Origin: Burkholderia sp. NRF60-BP8
Lineage (GTDB): Bacteria; Pseudomonadota; Gammaproteobacteria; Burkholderiales; Burkholderiaceae
Length of the DNA: 64,000 nucleotides
Direction of reading: 5' to 3'
NCBI RefSeq assembly: GCF_001522585.2
Contig: NZ_CP013372.1
Location: 2,480,001 to 2,544,000, forward strand
The notes under the pieces are model-generated. The model made no database searches and had not been told where the DNA came from. It was given only the letters and a program-made list of their open reading frames with translations. This document shows, one piece after another, positions 20,291-29,284 of the stretch; the stretch's first letter is position 1; the number at the start of each line of letters is the position of its first letter. A program made the position numbers and the translations under genes.

Positions 20291-20716
20291 TCACGGCCCC
20301 GGATAGATTTCGATCACGGCGACCTCGATCGTGTCGCCTGTCCGGCTGTGGAAATGCAGCGAGAAACGCCCGGTGATGCCGACCGGGAGAATGTCCAGCG
20401 ACTGCACGCTGCCGGACGCGCATGCCGCCAACGCGCCCGGTATTTCGTGCGCCATCAGGACGCCGGTTTCCCGCGCATGCACGTCGATGTGCACCGGCAC
20501 GCCTTCGCGCATCGCGATCACGGGTCGCGCCCACGGCGCCCTGTCGCGGTCAACGTCGACGGAGAAATGCCGTTGCTCCGGCGGCACCGGCGATGCCCGC
20601 GACGCATGCCTCGCGACGCCGTATGCCAGCAGCAGCGTCGCCGCGAAGGCGATCCATGCCGGCCACCGGCCGCGTGACGGCCGGTGGCCGGCCTCGATGC
20701 TCGTGCTTCGTTCCAT
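20291..20716 (-). CDS. Membrane-anchored cupredoxin-like small protein
   Basis: 141 residues with one membrane segment at about 18-35 and a periplasmic domain of about 95 residues rich in beta strands (HFSVDVDRDRAP, VIAMREGVPVHIDVHARE, GRFSLHFHSRTGDTIEVAVIEIYPG). The strand pattern suggests a cupredoxin-type beta sandwich, but the usual Cys-His-Met copper ligand set is not evident, although HFH and a lone Cys are present. First gene of the leftward operon, 46 bases before the LVIVD lipoprotein gene. Function unknown. Confidence 0.6.
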   Translation of the reverse strand: MERSTSIEAGHRPSRGRWPAWIAFAATLLLAYGVARHASRASPVPPEQRHFSVDVDRDRAPWARPVIAMREGVPVHIDVHARETGVLMAHEIPGALAACASGSVQSLDILPVGITGRFSLHFHSRTGDTIEVAVIEIYPGP

Positions 20717-21120
20717 CGGTACTCACGCCACGCGAGGTGGCTCCGTCAAACCGCCCGCCCATCGGGTGGATTCGATATCGATGGATGGTAGTGAGCGGTG
20801 CCGCGACGAGATATCGGCTTATTGCGGACTGTCGAAAAATTGCGTACCGAGTAACCCGAGTCGTTGCGACGAATGAAGCGCGGCGCCGATGTCGCTTCGG
20901 CCGGTGCAGGGACAGGGAGCGGCACCCCGGCACGACGGCCGGCCGGGAAATCGCATCGCGGCAGGCGGCCCGTCAGCGGCACACGGGGTGCGCCCGCGCG
21001 GCAGACGAACGTGACGGCACGACGCAGGCGACGGACTGAATACGACGACAATCGACCGGTGTGGCGGCGACCGCCGCCACACCATCGGCCAACGTCGAAC
21101 GGCTTGGCCGCCAGTCGCGC
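20717..21120. other. 404-base gene-free stretch
   Basis: Lies between the start of the four-gene exported operon and the end of the tautomerase gene; both are on the minus strand. It should hold the operon promoter, but no convincing -35/-10 pair, sigma-54 site or long palindrome was found. Open frames here look like chance GC-rich frames. Confidence 0.5.
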
Positions 21121-21549
21121 TTAGTGTGCTACCGCCGCCCCCTGAATCGAGTCGACGAGCGACGCGTTGTCATAGCGCCGTCCGGCTATTCCCCATCCGC
21201 CGTCGACTGCGTGCACGACATTCACCCACACCTGCGCCGGCGTCAGCCGCCCGCGAGCGCGGTGCAGCACGATCCCGGTCGCCCGTTCGACGAACAGTCG
21301 CTGCTTGTCGGGCGCCGCGAGCGCCACCGCAGGCAGCTTCAATTCGACGAACGCGGCGGGCTGCGCGCGCCCCTGCACGAAGATGCGCTCGCGCGGCAGC
21401 ACGTTCAGCGTGCCGATCACGTTCGGCGCCAGGAACGCGTTCCCGGTCAACCCCTCGACGTCCAGCAGCGCATCGGTCAACTCGGCAAACACCGGTCCTT
21501 CGTCTTCTTGCGTGAAAACCCCTTCTGATACGGTCAGCGTAATCGGCAT
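21121..21549 (-). CDS. Tautomerase-superfamily protein
   Basis: 142 residues beginning Met-Pro-Ile-Thr-Leu. A proline directly after the initiator Met is the catalytic base of the 4-oxalocrotonate tautomerase superfamily. At 142 residues it has room for two beta-alpha-beta units, like the fused tautomerase subgroups. It is divergent from a TetR gene across 127 bases full of palindromes, so it is probably the repressor's target. Substrate unknown. Confidence 0.75.
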   Translation of the reverse strand: MPITLTVSEGVFTQEDEGPVFAELTDALLDVEGLTGNAFLAPNVIGTLNVLPRERIFVQGRAQPAAFVELKLPAVALAAPDKQRLFVERATGIVLHRARGRLTPAQVWVNVVHAVDGGWGIAGRRYDNASLVDSIQGAAVAH

Positions 21550-21586
21550 CGCAGTTTCTCCAGGTCAGGTCATCAGGATCGTGACG

Positions 21587-21662
21587 TGATATAAATATCA
21601 GTCACTCTCTATACATTAGACACTGATCGCTCTCTATGCAAGCAATAAAGAGCGATCGCTCT
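21587..21662. promoter_or_regulatory. Operator cluster between tautomerase and TetR genes
   Basis: Three nested symmetries are visible: TGATATAAATATCA (21587-21600), an inverted pair GATCGCTCTCTAT (21625-21637) with ATAAAGAGCGATC (21645-21657) matching 12 of 13, and the perfect palindrome AGAGCGATCGCTCT (21649-21662). The segment is AT-rich and covers both divergent start regions, as expected for a TetR autoregulatory operator. Confidence 0.6.
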
Positions 21663-21676
21663 GAAGCGAGCCCGTC

Positions 21677-22288
21677 ATGCGTTATTCCGCCGAGCACAAG
21701 CACGAAACCCGCACCCGCATCCTCGAAGCCGCGAGTCGCCTGTTCCGCCAGGAAGGGTATGGCGGCTCCGGCATCGGTCCGTTGACGAAGGCGGCCGGCG
21801 TCACCAACGGCGCGTTCTACGGGCATTTCAAGTCCAAGGGTGAAGCCTTCCGCCAGATCGTGCTCGACGGCCTCGACCAGCTCCGGCAAGGTGTCGCAAC
21901 CTTCAAGGCCGAGCATGGCGCCCGTTGGCGGCGCCCGTTCGTAGCGTTCTACCTGGGGCCGCGACGCACCTGCGCACTCGGCGAAAGCTGTGCGCTGCCG
22001 AGCCTGTCTCCCGAAGTGATGCGCGCCGACGACGACACGCGCGACGCGTATGAACACGCGCTGCGGCAAATCGTCGACGAAGTGTCGTCCGGGCTCGGCG
22101 ACACGCCCGACGACGACCGCGCGATCGCGTTTCTCGCGCTGCTGTCCGGTGGCGTCACGCTCGCGCGCGCGGTGCGCGATCCCGAACTCGCGCAGCGCAT
22201 CGCCGATGCGGTCGGCCGTTACGCGGTCGTGATCGCCGAGCGTACCGACGTGCAACCCGAACCACGGTCATCGCGCGCCGACGCCTGA
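21677..22288 (+). CDS. TetR-family transcriptional regulator
   Basis: 203 residues. The N-terminal DNA-binding domain is typical (TRTRILEAASRLFRQEGYGGSGIGPLTKAAGVTNGAFYGHFKSK, helix-turn-helix at about 33-52). The C-terminal ligand domain contains two cysteines in RRTCALGESCALP, a feature seen in some redox- or electrophile-responsive relatives. Transcribed away from the tautomerase gene across a palindromic region; likely repressor of that gene and of itself. Confidence 0.87.
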   Translation: MRYSAEHKHETRTRILEAASRLFRQEGYGGSGIGPLTKAAGVTNGAFYGHFKSKGEAFRQIVLDGLDQLRQGVATFKAEHGARWRRPFVAFYLGPRRTCALGESCALPSLSPEVMRADDDTRDAYEHALRQIVDEVSSGLGDTPDDDRAIAFLALLSGGVTLARAVRDPELAQRIADAVGRYAVVIAERTDVQPEPRSSRADA

Positions 22289-22561
22289 GCATCGCCGCTG
22301 CCGACTGCGCCCTTCAACGCGTGCGCTTCGCCGCGCGCGGCCGTTTCCCGGTCGCCGATCAACGTAATCCCGTCGTGGCGCTTCACGAAATGGCGCAATA
22401 CCGCGAGCGAGTTGGTCGTCAGCGTCGGATGAAGGCGCTGGGCGGAACTGACCGCTGGTTGCCAAACGCGGTGCAATAAAAAAGGTAAGGTTCTTCGTGG
22501 ATTTCCGTGGACGCCGCCTTCCGGCCCGGAACGGTCACTTATCGATACGATGCTCGGAAAG

Positions 22562-22975
22562 TCAGCGGACAAGCAGTCCGGACACGCGAACCCATACCGC
22601 CCGAAGGCGTCGCGCGCGATCCTCGAAGAGATAGGAGGCCGCAAGGGCCAGGAGACCTGAAATTGCCCCCGTCACGATGTGCTCGACATAGGGGATACGG
22701 TAACGACTCGTGTGCGAGTACGCGTCGCCCAACGTCGTCAGGACGCCAACGACCAGCGCATTGCCGTATCGATGCGCATAGAGCTTCCCCACCGGCGTGA
22801 AAGTCAGAAGCACAGCCAGGAGTCCGGTCAGCAGACCCGTATGAAATGCGATGGTCCAGTGGGGAAGGCTCGTGACATTTCCCCAGCTCCCCGGCATGCA
22901 GGTCATGCACGCACTGGTCGGCTGCCAGAAACGCTGGACAAACAGTCTGACGCGGTGCTTCCACTCGGTTGACAT
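22562..22975 (-). CDS. Small multi-pass membrane protein
   Basis: 137 residues with about three membrane segments (WTIAFHTGLLTGLLAVLLTF, ALVVGVLTTLGDAYS, IVTGAISGLLALAASYLF) and a short Cys-rich N-terminal stretch (ACMTCMPGSWG). The ATG at 22975 gives a compact protein; an upstream in-frame start would add an implausible Arg-rich tail. No operon partner. Not recognised; could be a conserved hypothetical of the genus. Confidence 0.55.
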   Translation of the reverse strand: MSTEWKHRVRLFVQRFWQPTSACMTCMPGSWGNVTSLPHWTIAFHTGLLTGLLAVLLTFTPVGKLYAHRYGNALVVGVLTTLGDAYSHTSRYRIPYVEHIVTGAISGLLALAASYLFEDRARRLRAVWVRVSGLLVR

Positions 22976-23325
22976 GATGCATTCCCATCGATGCCGTCGC
23001 CGCGGCCGGCGCCGCCGCACGTGTCGTTGAAGCCGTTTCCGAACGCGCTTCAACGAGCTTGCCGTCGCCGTCACGGAGGGATCGGCTGTGCGCCGTGACG
23101 GCCGGGCATGATCCCGGCATGGGGAAATACTACTCCACGATTAGACGGCCGCCGTGTCGACCGGGAGCGGAATTCAACGCTTGCATCCATCGGGGCGGCT
23201 CCGTCCGTGATACCGTCGAACGATGCGCTTACGCGCGAAGTCGACGGCATCGCCCCCCGGGCTGCCGGCCGTGCGGCCGGAATCGCCCGGCCGGTTCGGG
23301 AAGTCCTCCGGCCGCACGGCCCGGA
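22976..23325. other. 350-base intergenic with strong hairpins
   Basis: No gene seen. Contains a 9-bp inverted repeat (CGTTGAAGC 23025-23033 / GCTTCAACG 23047-23055) and, next to the stop of the PhzF gene, a perfect 14-bp inverted repeat described separately. It presumably carries the promoter of the small membrane protein gene. Confidence 0.5.
23267..23321 (-). terminator. Long hairpin after the PhzF-like gene
   Basis: GGCCGTGCGGCCGG (23267-23280) and its exact complement (23308-23321) are separated by 27 bases that can fold further (CCCGGCCGG). It starts 5 bases beyond the PhzF stop on the minus strand. There is no T-run, so it may protect the transcript end or act in Rho-dependent termination rather than as a classical terminator. 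Confidence 0.5.
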
Positions 23326-24195
23326 TCAAGCCAACGCGCGAACCGCCCCCGATACCCGTATGCTCGCGCCGGTTTCCGGGGAGATTTGCACATGGATGCG
23401 GCTGCGCATCCCCATGTCCTCGCCCTGAATGATGTCGAGCGGGCCATCGCGCAGCCACCCCGCATCCCGAAGATAGCCGGCCAGGGCCGCCGCTGCCGCT
23501 CCCGTCGCCGGGTCTTCGTACACCCCTCCCGCCGCAAAGGGATTGCGAGCGTGAAACAGCCGTTGATGCTCTGCGTGCACCAGCGCGATCGTGGCGAAGC
23601 CGTGAGCCAGCATGAGTTCGCGGCCGACATCGAGGTCGTAGTGCATTTCAGATAGACGCGTGCGTTCGGCCAGTGCGAGGACGAGGTGCTTTGCACCACC
23701 ACGCGCAATCGCAGGGGGCAGGCGCGGATCGAGGTCGCGGTGTCGATAGTCGAACAGCGCCAGTGCATCGCGCACGAGATCGGGCGGCGCCGGCTCGCTA
23801 TGGGTGGGCGGCGACTGCAACGCAGCGACCAGCGCCGTACCGTCACGACGCCCCTCGACCGTGATTTCCGCGTCGTTGAGACGCAGATGAAACAGCCCGT
23901 CTCCTTCACGCCGGGCAAGCGCAGCGCCCAGTGCGATGGTGGCATGTCCACAGAAGGGAACCTCGATTTCGGGCGCGAAATAGCGTACCCGCCACGCATC
24001 GCCGAGCGGCGCCGCGAATGCCGTTTCGGAATAGCCGACCTCCGCGGCGATTGCCTGCATGGTGGGAGCATCCGGCAACACCGCGCAAATCACGACACCG
24101 GCAGGATTGCCGCCGGCATTGCCATCGGCGAACGAGGCCAATCGTTCGACGGGGAAAGGGCTGAGCGGCGAAACAGGGTGTTCTGTCGTGGTCAT
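23326..24195 (-). CDS. PhzF-family isomerase-like protein
   Basis: 289 residues with the PhzF signature GNPAGVV (about residue 29), the SETAF catalytic-glutamate segment (about residue 56), FCGHATIALGAAL (about 81) and the mirrored DPATGAAAAALAGYL near residue 226, typical of the diaminopimelate-epimerase-like double fold. Family members isomerise small metabolites; the phenazine enzyme is only one of them, and no phenazine genes are nearby. Stand-alone gene. Function of this member unknown. Confidence 0.88.
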   Translation of the reverse strand: MTTTEHPVSPLSPFPVERLASFADGNAGGNPAGVVICAVLPDAPTMQAIAAEVGYSETAFAAPLGDAWRVRYFAPEIEVPFCGHATIALGAALARREGDGLFHLRLNDAEITVEGRRDGTALVAALQSPPTHSEPAPPDLVRDALALFDYRHRDLDPRLPPAIARGGAKHLVLALAERTRLSEMHYDLDVGRELMLAHGFATIALVHAEHQRLFHARNPFAAGGVYEDPATGAAAAALAGYLRDAGWLRDGPLDIIQGEDMGMRSRIHVQISPETGASIRVSGAVRALA

Positions 24196-24506
24196 TTGTT
24201 GGTTCCCAGTGGTGAATGAATGCGCGGCGAAAGGTTGGATCCGATCCCAGGCAATTTTCGCATCTTCACATCGACGATACGAATCCCGGGCACGACCAGA
24301 CGGCGCGACGGCCGCGCTCAGGCTGCCGCTGACGCTCGAATGTGTGGGCCTATGCCTCTGGCGAGTGACGCATGACGGCCAATCGCTGCCGCTCCTCCCT
24401 GAAATTTTCGACGACTCGTAAAAAACCCCGACACGCAGACCTGAGCCTGCATGCCGGGGTTTTTCGCTTCTCGGCCGGCGAGCGACGAATCGCCCGCCGC
24501 TCGCGC
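24196..24506. other. 311-base intergenic ending in a terminator
   Basis: Between the PhzF gene start and the end of opcM. Besides the terminator at 24420-24464 and the presumed PhzF promoter (no clear -35/-10), nothing was recognised. Confidence 0.5.
24420..24464 (-). terminator. Intrinsic terminator of the ceo efflux operon (bidirectional)
   Basis: A 13-bp stem (CCCCGACACGCAG with CTGCATGCCGGGG, two G-U pairs) with a 7-9 base loop, flanked by A-runs on one side and T-runs on the other, so it can act in either direction. It lies 43-87 bases beyond the opcM stop. Confidence 0.85.
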
Positions 24507-26042
24507 TCACCGCGCAGCCATATCCTCCTTGCCGGTCGCCGCGCCGCCGACCGCCGTCGGCGCCGCGCCCCACCCGCCGCCGAGCGCACGGATCAGGTTG
24601 ACGGTCGACACGGCCTGCGCACCGGTAAGCTGATTCGCCTGCAACTGCGACTGCAACACCGACCGCTCGCTGTCGATCACGTCGAGATACGCGACCTCGC
24701 CTTCCTGATACTGCGTACGCGACAGCTTCGCCGCCCGGCGCGACGCGTTGACGGCGGCATCCTGCGCGCGGATCTGGTCGTCGAGCAGGCGCAGATCGGC
24801 GAGATTGTCCTCGACCTCGCGGAACGCGACGAGCACCTGCTGCCGGTAGTTCGCGACCTGTTCGTCGTACTGCGCGCGCGCCTGCTGCACGCCGGCCGCC
24901 CGCCGCCCGCCGTCGAACAGCGGCAACGTCAGCGCGGTGCCGGCGAACGGCCCGAGCAGGAACGTGCGGCTCGACCACAGGAACAGGTTGCCGAGCGTCG
25001 ACGCCTCATAGCCGAACGACCCGGTGATATCGAGCTTCGGGAAGTACGCAGACTTCGCGAGCCCGATCCGTGCGTTCGCGGCCGCCATCGCGCGCTCGGC
25101 CGCCGCCACGTCCGGGCGGCGTTCCAGCAGCGCGGACGGCAGGCCCGGCGGAATCTTCACCGCGACCGGCACGATCGGCGTTTCCTTGAACGCGAAATCC
25201 GCGGGCGCCTTGCCGAGCAGGATCGCGAGCGCATGCTCCGACGCCGCGCGCCGGCGCGCGACGCCGACCGCATCGGCCTGCGCGCTGGCCAGTTCGTTCT
25301 TCGCGCGCGACACGTCGAGCTCGCTGATGTCGCCTTCGTTGAAGCGGCGCTGCACGAGCTTCAATGCCTGTTCGCGCAACTCGACGGTGCGGCGGTACAG
25401 ATCCTGGTCCGAGTCGAGCTGACGCAGCTCGAAGTAGTTCTGCGCGACATCGGCCTGCAGCGCGAGCTGTACCGAGCGGAACAGCGCTTCGCTCTGCGCC
25501 TGGTCGGCACGCGACGCCTCGACGTTGCGGCCGACGCGGCCGAACAGGTCGGCTTCATACGACACCGTGCCCTGCGCGCGCCACAGCGTCGCGTTGGTCG
25601 GGCCCGTGCCCTGCGGCTGGAACTGCGATGCCGACGACAGCCCCTCGCGCGTCGGCCCGAACCCGGCGCCGATCTGCGGGAACCATTGCGAGCGCGCCGA
25701 ACGCGTCGCCGCACGCGCTTCCTCGACCCGCGCGGCCGCGGCCTTGAGATTCTGGTTCGCGGCGAGCGCCTGCGTCTCGAGCGAATCGAGCACCGGGTCG
25801 CCGAACACCTTCCACCATTCGCCGCGATGTTCGCCGTCCGACGGCTCGGCCGTCTTCCACGTGCCGGCCTGCTCGCCGGCGGCGAGGGTCGGCGCTTCCT
25901 TGAACGCGGCGGGCGCCGCCGCGTCCGGACGCTTGTAGTCTGGGCCGACCGCGCACGCGGCGAGCAGCGTCGCGAGCAGAGTGCTCGCGGCCGCCACCTT
26001 CGCGAAGCGCATCAGGCCGTTCGTATCGTGCATGTCGTTCAT
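24507..26042 (-). CDS. opcM: Outer-membrane efflux channel lipoprotein (OpcM/OprC type)
   Basis: 511 residues of the TolC/OprM outer-membrane factor family. The signal peptide ends in a lipobox (LLAAC) followed by AVGPDYKRPD, the hallmark N-terminus of NodT-type channels; the two outer-membrane efflux repeats follow, each with long coiled-coil helices. It forms the outer-membrane duct of the CeoA-CeoB-OpcM tripartite pump. The ATG at 26042 has GAGGA upstream and starts 11 bases after the ceoB stop. Last gene of llpE-ceoA-ceoB-opcM. Confidence 0.9.
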   Translation of the reverse strand: MNDMHDTNGLMRFAKVAAASTLLATLLAACAVGPDYKRPDAAAPAAFKEAPTLAAGEQAGTWKTAEPSDGEHRGEWWKVFGDPVLDSLETQALAANQNLKAAAARVEEARAATRSARSQWFPQIGAGFGPTREGLSSASQFQPQGTGPTNATLWRAQGTVSYEADLFGRVGRNVEASRADQAQSEALFRSVQLALQADVAQNYFELRQLDSDQDLYRRTVELREQALKLVQRRFNEGDISELDVSRAKNELASAQADAVGVARRRAASEHALAILLGKAPADFAFKETPIVPVAVKIPPGLPSALLERRPDVAAAERAMAAANARIGLAKSAYFPKLDITGSFGYEASTLGNLFLWSSRTFLLGPFAGTALTLPLFDGGRRAAGVQQARAQYDEQVANYRQQVLVAFREVEDNLADLRLLDDQIRAQDAAVNASRRAAKLSRTQYQEGEVAYLDVIDSERSVLQSQLQANQLTGAQAVSTVNLIRALGGGWGAAPTAVGGAATGKEDMAAR

Positions 26043-26052
26043 TTTCTGGTCC

Positions 26053-29000
26053 TCAAGCATCGGGCGCCGGTACACCGTACCCCGTCGAATCCTTGCCGGC
26101 GACGTGGATCTTGCCGCCCGCGAGCGTACGCAGCACGACATAGAACACCGGCGTCAGCATCAGCCCGAACAGCGTCACGCCGAGCATCCCGAAGAACACC
26201 GCGACACCCATCGCATGGCGCATTTCCGAACCGGCGCCCGTCGACGTGACGAGCGGCACCACGCCCATGATGAAGGCGATCGACGTCATCAGAATCGGGC
26301 GCAGCCGCAGCCGGCTCGCCTCGATCGCGGCCTCGAGCGGCGTCCTGCCGTCGTGTTCGAGCTCGCGCGCGAATTCGACGATCAGGATCGCGTTCTTCGC
26401 CGAGAGCCCCACCAGCACCATCAGGCCGATCTGCGTGAAGATGTTGTTGTCGCCCTGCGTGAGCCACACGCCCGTCAGCGCCGACAGGATGCTCATCGGC
26501 ACGATCAGGATCACCGCGAGCGGCAGCGTCAGGCTTTCGTACAGCGCGGCGAGCACGAGGAACACGAGCAGCACGCTGATCGGGAACACGTACATCGCCG
26601 AATCGCCCGCGAGGATCTGCTGGTACGTGAGGTCGGTCCACTCGAAGCGCACGCCGCGCGGCAGCGTTTCGTGCGCGATGCGCTCGACCGCGGCCTGCGC
26701 CTGCCCCGACGAGAAGCCGGGCGCCGGGCCGCCGTTGATGTCGGCCGCCGTGTAGCCGTTGTAGCGCACGACCATTTCCGGGCCGAACGTCGGCGTCACC
26801 GTGACGAGCGACGACAGCGGCACCATCTCGCCCTTATCGTTGCGTGTCTTCAGTTGCAGGATGTCGTCCGCGCGCTGGCGGAACGGCGCATCGGCCTGCA
26901 CGCGCACCTGGTACACGCGCCCGAAGCGGTTGAAGTCGTTCACGTACAGCGAACCGAGATACACCTGCATCGTGTTGAACACGTCGGTCACCGGCACGCC
27001 GAGCTGCTTCGCCTTCACGCGATCGAGATCGACGTTGAGCTGCGGCACGTTGATCTGGTAGCTCGTAAACAACGGACCGAGTTCCGGCGCCTGCTGCGCG
27101 CGCTTGATGAAATCGTTGGTCGCATCCGACAGCTTCGCGTACCCGACCGCGCCGCGATCCTCGATCTGCATCTTGAACCCGCCGAGCGTGCCGAGGCCGA
27201 GCACCGGCGGCGGCGGGAACACCGCGACGAACGAATCCTTGATCGCGCCGTATTTCTGGTTCAGCGCACCGGCGATCGCGCCGGCCGACAGCGCCTTGCC
27301 GTGCCGTTCCGAGAACGGCTTCAGCGTGACGAACACGATGCCCGCGCTCGAGCTGTTCGTGAAGCCGTTCACCGACAGCCCCGGGAACGCGACCGCGCTC
27401 TCGACGCCCGGCTGCTTCAGCGCGATCGAACCCATGTCGCGGATCACCTTCTCGGTACGATCGAGCGACGCACCGTTCGGCAGTTGCGCGAACGCGATCA
27501 GGTATTCCTTGTCCTGCGCGGGCACGAAGCCGCCCGGCACGACCTTCGACACCAGCACCGTCGCCCCCACCAGCACGAGGTACACGCCGAGCATCAGCGT
27601 CTTGCGCGACAGCACGCCGCGCACGCCGCGGCCGTAGTTCTCCGCGCCGCGATGGAACACCTTGTTGAAACGGCGGAAGAAGCCGCCGAGCACACGGTTC
27701 ATCACGCGCGTGAGCCAGTCTTCCTTGTCGCCGTGGCCCTTGAGCAGGATCGCGGACAGCGCCGGCGACAGCGTCAGCGAGTTGAACGCCGAGATCACCG
27801 TCGAGATCGCGATCGTCATCGCGAACTGCTTGTAGAACTGGCCGGTCAGGCCCGACATGAACGCGAGCGGCACGAACACGGCGACGAGCGTCAGCGCGAT
27901 CGCGATGATCGGCCCGCTCACTTCCTGCATCGCCTTGTAGGTCGCCTGCCGCGCGGTCATCCCGTTCTCGATGTTGCGCTCGACGTTCTCGACGACCACG
28001 ATCGCATCGTCGACCACGATCCCGATCGCGAGCACCATCCCGAACAACGACAACGCGTTGATCGAATAGCCGAACGCCAGCAGCAACGAGAACGTGCCGA
28101 CGATCGACACCGGCACCGCGATCAGCGGAATGATCGACGCGCGCCAGGTCTGCAGGAACACGATCACGACGATCACGACCAGCGCGATCGCCTCGAGCAG
28201 CGTGTGCACGACGGCCTTGATCGACGAACGCACGAACTGCGTCGGGTCGTAGACGATCTTGTAGTCGACGCCCGCCGGCATGTCCTGCTTCAGCTCGGCC
28301 ATCGTCTTGCGCACTTCGTCGGAGATCTGCAGCGAGTTCGCGCCCGGCGACTGGTTGATCGCCATCGCGACGGCTGGCTTGTTGTCGAGCAGCGAGCGCA
28401 GCCCGTACTCGGACGCGTCGAGCTCGATGCGCGCGATGTCGCGCAGGTGCGTGACGCCGCCGTCCGGCGTCGTCTTCACGACGATGTCGCCGAATTCCTC
28501 TTCCGTCTGCAGACGGCCGCGCGCATTCACCGACAGCTGCAGCGGCGTGCCCGGCAGCGACGGCGATGCGCCGATCACGCCGGCCGCGACCTGCACGTTC
28601 TGCTCGCGGATCGCCTGCACGACGTCCTCGGCCGACAGCCCGCGCTGCGCGACCTTCTGCGGATCGAGCCACACGCGCATCGCGTAGTCGCCCGAACCCC
28701 ACAGCTGCACTTGGCCGACGCCCTGGATCCGCGACAGGCGATCCTTCACGTTGATCAGCGCGTAGTTGCGCAGGTAGGTCATGTCGTAGCGGTTGTCCGG
28801 CGAGATCAGGTGAACCACCATCGTCAGCGTCGGCGAGCTCTTCACCGTGGTGATGCCGAGCCGCTGCACGTCTTCCGGCAGGCGCGGCAGCGCCTGGTTC
28901 ACGCGGTTCTGCACGAGCTGCGTGGCCTTGTCCGGATCGGTGCCGAGCTTGAACGTGACGGTGATCGTCATGTTGCCGTCGCTGTTCGCCTGCGACTGCA

Positions 29001-29238
29001 TGTAGAGCATGTCCTCGACGCCGTTGATCTGCTCTTCCAGCGGCGACGCGACCGTCTCGGCGATCACTTTCGGGTTCGCGCCCGGGTACTGCGCCTTCAC
29101 GATCACGGAAGGCGGCACGACTTCCGGATATTCCGAAATCGGCAGCAGGAACATCGCGATCACCCCGCCCAGCAGGATGACCACCGATAGGACTCCTGCA
29201 AAGATCGGCCGGTCGATAAAGAATTTGGAAATGTTCAT
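26053..29238 (-). CDS. ceoB: RND multidrug efflux transporter (CeoB/BpeF)
   Basis: 1061 residues, the normal length of HAE1-type RND pumps. N-terminal MNISKFFIDRPIFAGVLSVVILLGG, the proton-relay Asp pair in GIVVDDAIVVVENVERN, two large periplasmic loops and 12 membrane segments are all visible. In B. cenocepacia and B. pseudomallei this pump exports chloramphenicol, trimethoprim and fluoroquinolones; assignment rests on gene order with llpE, ceoA, opcM and the divergent LysR gene. The frame is intact. Confidence 0.92.
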   Translation of the reverse strand: MNISKFFIDRPIFAGVLSVVILLGGVIAMFLLPISEYPEVVPPSVIVKAQYPGANPKVIAETVASPLEEQINGVEDMLYMQSQANSDGNMTITVTFKLGTDPDKATQLVQNRVNQALPRLPEDVQRLGITTVKSSPTLTMVVHLISPDNRYDMTYLRNYALINVKDRLSRIQGVGQVQLWGSGDYAMRVWLDPQKVAQRGLSAEDVVQAIREQNVQVAAGVIGASPSLPGTPLQLSVNARGRLQTEEEFGDIVVKTTPDGGVTHLRDIARIELDASEYGLRSLLDNKPAVAMAINQSPGANSLQISDEVRKTMAELKQDMPAGVDYKIVYDPTQFVRSSIKAVVHTLLEAIALVVIVVIVFLQTWRASIIPLIAVPVSIVGTFSLLLAFGYSINALSLFGMVLAIGIVVDDAIVVVENVERNIENGMTARQATYKAMQEVSGPIIAIALTLVAVFVPLAFMSGLTGQFYKQFAMTIAISTVISAFNSLTLSPALSAILLKGHGDKEDWLTRVMNRVLGGFFRRFNKVFHRGAENYGRGVRGVLSRKTLMLGVYLVLVGATVLVSKVVPGGFVPAQDKEYLIAFAQLPNGASLDRTEKVIRDMGSIALKQPGVESAVAFPGLSVNGFTNSSSAGIVFVTLKPFSERHGKALSAGAIAGALNQKYGAIKDSFVAVFPPPPVLGLGTLGGFKMQIEDRGAVGYAKLSDATNDFIKRAQQAPELGPLFTSYQINVPQLNVDLDRVKAKQLGVPVTDVFNTMQVYLGSLYVNDFNRFGRVYQVRVQADAPFRQRADDILQLKTRNDKGEMVPLSSLVTVTPTFGPEMVVRYNGYTAADINGGPAPGFSSGQAQAAVERIAHETLPRGVRFEWTDLTYQQILAGDSAMYVFPISVLLVFLVLAALYESLTLPLAVILIVPMSILSALTGVWLTQGDNNIFTQIGLMVLVGLSAKNAILIVEFARELEHDGRTPLEAAIEASRLRLRPILMTSIAFIMGVVPLVTSTGAGSEMRHAMGVAVFFGMLGVTLFGLMLTPVFYVVLRTLAGGKIHVAGKDSTGYGVPAPDA

Positions 29239-29284
29239 GTGTGGCTCTGTCTGGTTGAACGCGGATGCGAAGCGGGCGCGCCGC

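Noticed and set aside
23326..24195. Phenazine biosynthesis from the PhzF-like gene
   Set aside because: No other phz genes nearby and the PhzF fold is shared by many unrelated isomerase-like proteins.
24059..24421. A 120-codon plus-strand frame overlapping the PhzF gene start and the gap beyond it
   Set aside because: It covers the PhzF promoter region, has no ribosome site or domain and ends at the terminator; treated as chance.
25981..29190. A 1069-codon open frame on the plus strand opposite the RND pump gene
   Set aside because: The composition (Arg/His/Asp rich, no domains) is that of an antisense frame in GC-rich coding DNA; the minus-strand RND transporter fully explains the region.
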